Below, in pieces: positions 1 to 6,400 of a DNA stretch of 9,940 bases. This stretch comes from Halanaerobiales bacterium (GTDB lineage: Bacteria > Bacillota_F > Halanaerobiia > DY22613): NCBI GenBank assembly GCA_023128035.1, contig JAGMES010000156.1, positions 1-9,940 on the forward strand, read 5' to 3'. Within the stretch, counting starts at the first letter, position 1, and every line of letters begins with the position of its first letter. The notes below the pieces were generated by a model, which saw only the letters and a list, made by a program, of their open reading frames with translations, searched no databases and was not told the origin of the DNA. A program made the translations under genes and the position numbers.

Positions 1-32
1 CGTTTGTCTATGTTTTAAGTGGCAGTGATTGC

Positions 33-954
33 ATGTTAGCTAAAAGCGGAGAGGTAAAACCACATGATGCTTTATTTAAAACTCTTCTGGAAACGTTCTT
101 TGTAGAATTTGTAGAATTGTTTTTTCCAGAAATTTTAAAGTGATGGACAAAAGTCATATAAAGTTTTTAAGAGAGGAAATAATAACAGATTATGAGAAGT
201 TAAAAAAACACATCGTAGATATCATTGTTGAGACAAAATTAAAAGGTGAAGATGGAGTAATCTTAATTCATGTAGAAAGTCAAGCACAGAGAGAAATTGA
301 TTATAATGCAACAATGTATAATTATTTTACTGAGTTGTATAAAAAGCATAAACGAAAAATCATTCCAATAGTTATTTACTCTCATGAAATAAAAATCATA
401 GAACCAGATAGTTATATAATAGAATTTCCATTTTTGAAAACTTTGGAGTTTAAATTTTTAAAAATTCAGTTGAGAAAGGAATCCTGGAAGAAGTATATAA
501 AAAGTAATAATCCTGTTGCAGCAGCATTGATAAGTAAAATGGATTGGACAGAGAAGGAGAAGATAAAAGTTAAGTTGGAGTTTTTACGAATGTTGACAAA
601 AATGAGGTTAGATGATCTGAAGACAGAGTTTTTAATAAAATTTTTGAGACGTACTTACCCTTTTCTGGGAAAGATGAAGAAGTTTTTCATATGAGATTAA
701 AAAATGAATTAAATAAAAGGGAGGTAGAGAAGTGCATGGAATTTGTATCATCTTATCGACTCAAAGGTAGAGAGGAAGGTATTGAGATAGGACGTAAGGA
801 AGGTAAAATGATAGGACGTAAGGAAGGTAAAATGATAGGATGTAAGGAAGGTAAAATAGATATTGCAAAGAAAATGTTATTAGCAAAGATGAGGATTTCA
901 AAAGTTATAGAACTTACAGGTTTGTCCTATGATGAGATTGAAAAATTAAAATGA
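33..954 (+). pseudogene. Rpn family PD-(D/E)XK nuclease / putative transposase, broken in three frames
   Basis: This is a recombination-promoting nuclease (Rpn, PDDEXK_2) gene; characterised Rpn proteins are DNA endonucleases that raise RecA-independent recombination. Three frames together give the family layout. Frame A (ATG 33 to TGA 141-143) encodes the N-terminal signature HDALFKTLLETFF and ELFFPE. Frame B (GTG 140/ATG 143 to TGA 692-694) encodes the core: Asp at 218, a variant catalytic E-S-Q from 275, EFPFLK, NNPVAAALISKM and KVKLEFLRML. Frame C, readable from 646, gives ETYLPFSGKDEE and then the basic, EGK-rich tail to TGA 952-954. Adding one base near 133-139 and one to the T5 run at 641-645 restores a protein of about 307 aa, normal for the family. 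ATG 33 is the first in-frame start, but its frame is open to the left edge and no convincing ribosome site precedes it. It is probably a pseudogene; sequencing error or recoding are alternatives. The family call is sure; the state of the gene is less so. Confidence 0.87.
787..858 (+). repeat. Three tandem 24-bp units inside the Rpn 3' end
   Basis: Three head-to-tail 24-bp units lie at 787-810, 811-834 and 835-858. The first two are identical and the third differs at two bases. Each encodes eight residues (IGRKEGKM, third copy IGCKEGKI), so copy number can change without altering the frame. EGK-rich repeats before the C-terminal helical tail are common in Rpn-like proteins and are expected to be helical or coiled coil. 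The two identical units suggest recent duplication. Confidence 0.93.
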
Positions 955-1054
955 GAAGATAAAACTATTACAGCTTTGATTCGTTGTTGTTTTGGGTAGC
1001 AATAAGTTGGATGAGGGAAGGAAAATTAAATTTAGCGTAGAAAAAGGTAATGTA

Positions 1055-1115
1055 GAGATGAAAACAATTTCCCACACCACTTAAAAGTTTAAATAGTCTG
1101 TCTGGTGTGAGAATT
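1055..1115 (+). repeat. Palindromic repeat element, copy 1
   Basis: The first 25 bases (1055-1079) match 22 of 25 bases of copy 2 at 3016-3040, beginning GAGATGAAA and ending TCCCACACCA. The left arm TCCCACACCA (1070-1079) pairs with TGGTGTGAGA (1103-1112) with one mismatch, around an AT-rich loop. The similarity appears to resume at about 1121-1147 (compare 3123-3149, around AAACATA), so the full element may reach the hairpin at 1185-1220. It starts about 100 bp after the Rpn stop codon. It is followed by no T-run on the + strand, so it is not a standard terminator. Confidence 0.75.
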
Positions 1116-1184
1116 AGAGTAATAACAAACATATTTCTATAAAGGATTATTATTTTAAGCTACATAATGTTTATAAAGTACAAA

Positions 1185-1220
1185 GCCTTCCAATACTATC
1201 TTTACAAGTAGTTGGAAGGC
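1185..1220. other. Hairpin GCCTTCCAA / TTGGAAGGC
   Basis: A perfect 9-bp inverted repeat (1185-1193 with 1212-1220) encloses an 18-base loop; with a two-base bulge the stem can extend through CTA/TAG. On the + strand it is followed by ATATCTATAT rather than a T-run, so terminator function for the Rpn transcript is doubtful. Read on the - strand the stem is followed by TTTG, giving at most a weak terminator. Its place relative to repeat copy 1 mirrors the terminator that follows copy 2. Confidence 0.55.
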
Positions 1221-1308
1221 ATATCTATATGGTGATTCAAAAAATAGATACTTGCTGATACTTTATTGTCAGAAAGATACCAAAGGTTGTTTTGCATAAA
1301 GTTAGCTG

Positions 1309-1317
1309 AAAGGTGGG
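1309..1317 (+). promoter_or_regulatory. Ribosome binding site of the AAA-ATPase-like gene
   Basis: AAAGGTGGG ends 6 nt before ATG 1324. It is a good Shine-Dalgarno match at normal spacing and fixes the start, which also gives the family-typical N-terminus MKIPYGITDF. Confidence 0.8.
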
Positions 1318-1323
1318 TAAATA

Positions 1324-3017
1324 ATGAAGATTCCATATGGTATCACTGATTTTGAAAAGATTAGAGAAGAAAACTTATTGTATATAGATAAGACTAAATA
1401 TATTGAGGTTTTAGAAGATTTAAATACAGACTATTTGTTTTTCATTCGTCCAAGAAGATTTGGAAAGTCTCTTTTTTTATCAGTTTTAGAGCATTATTAT
1501 GATTTAGAAAGAAAAGAAGAGTTTGATAAATTATTTGCTGACTTATATATTGGAAAGAAATCTACCAAAAGAAAGAACTCATACTTTGTTTTAAAATTTA
1601 ATTTTTCTGGTTTGAATACAACTACCTATAATGAATTACTGGAATCATTTGAAGATAGCATAGTAGGTAGTTTGATTAGATTTTTTACGTATTATAATAT
1701 GTATTTTTTAAATACAGCTAAAATTATTTTAAAAATCGAGAAAGCACGTAGTATTAGAAAAATGTTAGATATCTTATATAATGAGGTAGCTACTACGAAT
1801 TATAAAATTTATTTGATTATTGATGAATATGATCATTTTGCAAATGATATTATTGCTATGGGAGATGGGGATTATTATAGAGAACTTATTCGTGCCAGTG
1901 GTTTTGTTCGTGATTTTTATGAGAACATAAAAATTGGCACCGAGAAAGTAATTGACAAAATTTTTATTACAGGAATTGCGCCTATTATGTTAGATGATAT
2001 GACCAGTGGGTTTAATATATCTTCAAATATTACTATGATTCCACAGACGAATGAGATGTTGGGATTCACTGAAGCAGAAGTAAAGAACATTTTCGCTAAA
2101 CTTTCATGGGTTAATGATCAAGATGATATTATGACAGAGTTAAGAAAATATTATAATGGATATCTTTTCAATAATAGTGGTAAATCTAGAGTTTATAATC
2201 CGGATATGATTCTCTATTTTTTAGGCCAATGGCAACTTATAGGGGAGTATCCGGATCAGTTAATTGATGATAATGTAAAAACAGACTATGGTAGATTAAA
2301 TCGTCTGATCGCGAATCAGAAAAATCGTGAGATTGTAGAGCAGATTATTGAAACTGAAAGAATTACGGCAAAGATAGTTACTAAATTTTCTTTTGAAATG
2401 ATGTATGATGACGATTATTTTGTTTCTCTTTTATTTTATATGGGTCTTTTGACGATTGAAAAAAAGGTAAGAAAACGGTACGAATTAAAGATACCAAATT
2501 ATGCAATTAAAATGGTTTATTGGGAATACTTCGAGAAAAAATTGGGGGAAACCTACCATTTAACATATAATAGGACGGCATTGGAAGAATCAATAGAAGA
2601 GATGGCTTATGCTGGAGATATTAAGCCATTCCTTGAATTTACTAGTGAACAGATATTACAAAAGTTATCTAATCGTGACCTAATGCGATTTAATGAGAAA
2701 AATTTAAAGATTATATTAAGGAGTCTGCTTGCAGTTGCAGAAGTTTATAATCCTATTAGTGAAAGAGAAGTAGAGAACGGTTATATTGATATATATCTAG
2801 AAAAAGATTTTCGTTTTCAAGATATTAAGTATGAATGGCTGTGGGAACTAAAATATTTGAAAAAAGTGAAATTGGTTTGCTAGAACAGGTAAAAGTAGAA
2901 GGTTTAGTACAGTTAAAGAGATATACTGCAAGTGAGCGATTTAGAGGAAAGCAAAATTTGAAGAGTGTTTTGATTATTTTTATCGGGAAAGATGAGTACG
3001 TGTTAATTAGTTGCTGA
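1324..3017 (+). pseudogene. AAA-ATPase-like / DUF1703 PD-(D/E)XK nuclease, frameshifted near the 3' end
   Basis: The product belongs to a family that joins an N-terminal AAA-ATPase-like domain to a C-terminal PD-(D/E)XK nuclease-like domain (DUF1703). These occur in many copies in clostridial and Bacteroidetes genomes; their role is not established. Visible motifs are the N-terminus IPYGITDF...YIDKTKYIEVLE, Walker A RPRRFGKS (residues 42-49), Walker B LIIDEYD (164-170), ITGIAP...MTSGFNI (215-232), YNGY (277-280), and the nuclease residues D489 in GYIDIYL and E508-L-K510 in WELKYLKK. Frame 1 stops at TAG 2881-2883 after 519 codons, but the expected ending (SEIGLLEQ...QLKRYTASERFRG...FIGKDEY) continues in another frame to TGA 3015-3017. 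One extra A in the A6 run at 2860-2865 would join them into about 564 aa. The truncated product keeps the putative catalytic residues but loses the end of the nuclease fold. The A7 (2459-2465) and T7 (1472-1478) runs within the gene are intact. Whether this is decay, sequencing error or slippage is open. Confidence 0.9.
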
Positions 3018-3079
3018 GATGAAAGCAAAATCCCACACCAGCATGAGACGGCAAAAACCCCAGTCTGGTGTGGGAAATT
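3016..3079 (+). repeat. Palindromic repeat element, copy 2
   Basis: A perfect 11-bp inverted repeat, TCCCACACCAG (3031-3041) and CTGGTGTGGGA (3065-3075), encloses a 23-base loop. The element begins inside the stop codon of the restored AAA-ATPase-like frame (TGA 3015-3017). Bases 3016-3040 match copy 1 (1055-1079) at 22 of 25 positions, and AGTCTG before the right arm is also shared. No T-run follows on the + strand; on the - strand the stem is followed by ATTTTGC, a weak terminator signal at most. It is too structured and too similar to copy 1 to be chance. Confidence 0.85.
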
Positions 3080-3204
3080 GATTTTGAGCCCAGTAATATC
3101 AATGGTTTATGAGGGGTAATGTAACAATAAACATACTTCCTATTAAGGAATTGAAATACTCGATATCTTAAAAATTGCAATTGAGTTATTTCACTTAGCA
3201 TATC

Positions 3205-3243
3205 AAAGACTGTTGGCAATGTATAGATGCCAGCAGTCTTTTT
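3205..3243 (+). terminator. Rho-independent terminator
   Basis: The left arm AAAGACTGTTGGCA (3205-3218) pairs with TGCCAGCAGTCTTT (3228-3241) over 14 positions with one G-T wobble, around a 9-base loop. The + strand continues with TTTTT (3239-3243). On the - strand the stem ends in a TTT run, so it could stop transcription both ways. It separates the nuclease-like gene from the giant secreted-protein gene, which therefore needs its own promoter. Confidence 0.85.
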
Positions 3244-3309
3244 GTATCTAAGATAAGGGCAGGAAGATTTCTTTTCTGAAAAATTTCTCTTCTAAAAATT
3301 GGACATATA

Positions 3310-3339
3310 AAAGGATTTTGTAAGGAAAAAATCGAAATA
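3310..3339 (+). promoter_or_regulatory. Candidate SigH-like promoter of the giant gene
   Basis: AAAGGATTT (3310-3318) fits the -35 consensus RnAGGAwWW of Bacillus SigH (Spo0H) at every constrained position. After exactly 12 bases comes ATCGAAATA (3331-3339), which fits RnnGAATWW except for A in place of the T. The known spacing is 11-12. It lies between the terminator and the giant gene, with an expected transcript start near 3346. A sigma-A alternative is the -10 TATAGT (3338-3343) with a poor -35 TTTTGT (3316-3321). SigH control is inferred from the match alone. Confidence 0.45.
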
Positions 3340-3384
3340 TAGTAATATACCTAACAAATTTATAAAATGGAATTAAATATGGAA

Positions 3385-3390
3385 AAGGGG
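3385..3390 (+). promoter_or_regulatory. Ribosome binding site of the giant gene; decides between two starts
   Basis: AAGGGG ends 2 nt before ATG 3393 and 8 nt before ATG 3399. The spacing favours ATG 3399 (MITRILR...), although ATG 3393 (MKMITRILR...) is the outermost in-frame start after the terminator. Both give a functional-looking signal peptide and differ by two residues. The same 14 bases (3381-3394) recur by chance at 3641-3654 inside the gene. Confidence 0.6.
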
Positions 3391-3392
3391 TT

Positions 3393-3476
3393 ATGAAGAT
3401 GATCACCAGGATATTACGAGTTGGTTTGGTTTTAATGATCTTACTGTGTACGTTTGGTGGAGGTACAGTTTTTGCT
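3393..3476 (+). other. Sec signal peptide of the giant protein
   Basis: Residues 1-28 have a basic start (K2, R6, R9), a hydrophobic core VGLVLMILLCTF (10-21) and a signal peptidase I-like end V26-F-A28 followed by GVSEE. The Cys at 19 is inside the core and lacks the Gly/Ala/Ser before it, so this is not a lipobox. The mature protein begins with a Glu/Ser/Lys-rich stretch. Confidence 0.88.
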
Positions 3477-6400
3477 GGAGTTTCTGAAGAGACTTCAAAA
3501 GAAGAGGCTTCTAAAATTGATTCTGAACCTATTGAACAGACGGAGTTGGTTAGTGAAAGGACGGAATATTCACGAACATTTCTAAATTCTGATGGAAGTA
3601 CAACTTTGGAGATCAGCAGTAAACCCTTATTTTATCAAGAGGAAAAGGGGTTATTTGCAGCGATTTCACCTACGATTCAGACAATAGGTGAAAAAGATGA
3701 AACTTCATATCAAGTAATTAAAGCTTCTTATCAATGTAATTTTGGTGATAGCGAGGAGGGTTTTCTTTTTACATATCAAGATCATTCTATCAGAGTTCAA
3801 CCGATGGATGTTGATAAACCAGTAAGTGGGTCTATTTATGAAGATGTAGTGAGTTATGAGAAAGTTTGGGAGCATGCAGATTTAATCTATGAGATAGGGG
3901 AAGATCATGTAAAAGAAAAAATAATACTTTACAGTAATAAGGCCTCGACTCAATATAAGTTTCGTTATCTCTTACCTGATAAAGCAGTGGTGACTGAGGT
4001 TGAAAACGGTTTAAATATTACTGTAAATGATGGAGAAGTTAGCTTTTTTGTACCTGATCCTTTTGTTTATGATATGGTGAATACGAATCCTTCTTTTGAA
4101 GCAGTTTCAAAAGATTATGAGCTTAATGGTCAGGAGCTTATTCTAACATATCAGATTGATCAAGAATGGTTTAATTCTAAAGAACGTGTCTTTCCTGTTA
4201 CTATTGATCCTACTATATCACTTCAACACAGACCTTATGAATTTACTTTTGATGGAGATCAGACGATTACTGTGGAGCTTCATCAATATATGCCTGCAAT
4301 GACAACTTCCTATGCAGCAGATCGCTTTACAATAAGTGATGGTCATAAAACACTTATGAATGAAGTATTATGGAATAGCATTATATCTTCAAAAAGAAAT
4401 GATGTAACTAAATCTTTAGAAGTCAGTAAAGGTTTAACTTATTCAATTATCCATAGTGTTGGTAATGGATGGGTCCCTTTCAAAATTATTTATGGGTCTT
4501 CAACAGCAAAGATTACATATTTTCAAAAACCAATAACTATATTCTCTGAAGAAGATAAATTTGATAGATATTATTCTGAATTTCCAAACTTGTCATGGGA
4601 AATTATGTACAATAATATTGATATTAATAATTACACAGATCAGGAAATACAGAAGGAATATAAGATAGTCTTTAGTAGGTCGCTGGATAGTCTTAATGTA
4701 GGTAATGATTTTACTGAGAAAGAAGATTGTTTATATTTTGATATAGAAAGTGGTCATACTGCATTTGATCTAGAGAAAGATGGTATTTTACTAAAAGAGC
4801 AACTAGATGAAGAAGGTGAATGGTATTTTAAAGTTGCTGTATCGAACGGTGGACTCTGGTCTGATTGGAGTGAAAGTCAGTCTTTTATTCTTGATAAAAC
4901 AGCCCCCAAATTTGAAAGTACTGAGTTAAATTATATACCTCTTGAAAACTATGGAGTAAAAGTAGAGTGGGGAAATGTTATAGAAAATTATACTGAGATC
5001 AAATATGAAGTAATGCTAGCTAGAGATTTTGATGAGAACTTTATTAAGGTAAATTCAGAGTTGATATTTGAAGATGAAGCAAAGATAGAGAATTTAATGC
5101 CTAACCAAAAGTATAAAATAAGAGTTGTAGCTCTAGATGAGGCAGGAAATAGTTCGATACTTGATGGTGAATATGTTACACCAGCAGCAGAGACTAAAAT
5201 TCAAAAAGTAGAGTTTATTGAAGATGGTAAGGGTGGGTATGTTCCAGAGGTAACTTTTGTACATAATCATTCAGATGCTTATAAAATTAAAATTTTTAAG
5301 TTTAATAAACAACAAAATGGTTATGAAGAAGTTTATCTGACCGAGAATTGGATTGAGGGAAGCAATTATAATAGTTCTTTGATTAGTTATAAGATAACAG
5401 ACGTATCTATCGAGCGTTTTAGCAAATATAAATTTCAGGTAGCTACTGCAAATGGAGAGAGGAAAGATTGGGCTGGGTTGAACTATTGTGAAACCAATGA
5501 AGATGTGAAAGTTCCCAATGCTAGACCAGAAAAACCAATGCTAGTTTCTCCTGAGTTAGATATAACAGTGAAACCTGGAAGTCAAGATGAAATAATACTA
5601 AAAGCAACCACTGTTGAGGATTATGAAGGAGATCAATTAGCATATGTTATTGAACTTTATGAACTGTTGGGAGAGTTGCCGCAAACAGTTGATGATTTAG
5701 CAGATAATACTGAGTTTAATGTGTTATGTTTGGAGATATTTAATGGGTTATATCCAGATTATCTAGATGAAAAGATTCGTTTTGAATATGATAATAACAC
5801 CATAGCTACTTTATATGAGTGGACTGGTGAAGAGTACGTTCCTGATAACTCAGATGATAATAATGATCCTGGTGATAATCAAACAGATCCTGAGGATCCA
5901 AATATTATTTTTGGTACTTTGATTATAACTGACCCAGGTGATGATGATATTTATGATCCATCACTGCCTGGCACTGGAGGGAATACTCATCTACCGGGTT
6001 CTGGTGACGATGATGATGATAATCAAATACCTCCAGATCAAACTATTCGTTCAGTATATTCATTTGAGGAATATAAGGAAATTGTTTATGATATCCAATA
6101 CGACTTTTACTATAGTGATTTCTTGAAAAAAATTCGTGAAGAAAACTTTGCAAAATTTGTAGAAGAAAATGCGACAGAGGAAGAGTTATCAAATATAGAT
6201 AATAAACCAGCTGAACTTGAAAATGATAAAGTTTTTGCGACATTTAAAAATTTAGAAGAGAAAACTTACGCTTGGCGAGTAAAAGTAACTGAAACAAATA
6301 CCTTTGAAGTTGATGGAAATGTATCTTATTCGAGTTTCTTTACTTTTATTGTTAAGAAGACAGGACCTCAGACTCCAACATTTGTTATGCAGAATAGAAG

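Larger units (their letters stand above)
955..1323. other. Intergenic region between the Rpn remnant and the AAA-ATPase-like gene
   Basis: I see no gene in these 369 bases. The stretch holds a palindromic repeat (1055-1115), an AT-rich spacer, a hairpin (1185-1220) and the ribosome site of the next gene. Only tiny ORFs with no recognisable product occur (for example a nine-codon one at 1011-1040). No convincing sigma-A promoter was found: TTGTCA at 1266-1271 has no -10 box at proper spacing, and TTGCTG at 1252-1257 with AGATAC at 1275-1280 is a poor match. Confidence 0.7.
3018..3392. other. Intergenic region upstream of the giant secreted-protein gene
   Basis: No gene is supported in these 375 bases; small frames on either strand lack a ribosome site and recognisable product. 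The stretch holds repeat copy 2, a spacer that partly resembles the one after copy 1 (3123-3149), a strong terminator (3205-3243), a SigH-like promoter (3310-3339) and the ribosome site of the giant gene. I saw no riboswitch core; in particular no c-di-GMP-I signature was recognised. Confidence 0.7.

Noticed and set aside
1185..1220. Strong rho-independent terminator after the Rpn remnant
   Set aside because: The stem is good, but no T-run follows on the + strand.
2857..2868. Classic dnaX-type A-AAA-AAG programmed -1 ribosomal slippery site
   Set aside because: The phase is wrong: zero-frame codons are TTG AAA AAA GTG, so tandem slippage would put the P-site tRNA on GAA. Transcriptional slippage on A6 is possible but weakly supported.
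2825..3028. Minus-strand frame of 67 codons opposite the end of the AAA-ATPase-like gene
   Set aside because: It is the reverse shadow of the conserved C-terminal coding sequence and has no ribosome site or recognisable product.
1055..3079. Integron attC sites (hairpins just after genes)
   Set aside because: The position fits, but I found no GTTRRRY/RYYYAAC core pair at either element, and no integrase is in the window.
3007..3219. Minus-strand frame of 70 codons across the intergenic palindrome and terminator
   Set aside because: It covers the inverted repeat and part of the terminator stem, which is not compatible with an ordinary gene; no ribosome site was seen.
3641..3654. Second copy of the 14 bases around the giant gene's ribosome site, as an internal start
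   Set aside because: It reads in frame as coding sequence (EEKGLF), has no start codon at proper distance, and is best seen as coincidence.
5964..5978. LPGTG as a sortase cell-wall sorting signal
   Set aside because: It is followed by more than 1300 residues of protein and not by a hydrophobic segment and basic tail.
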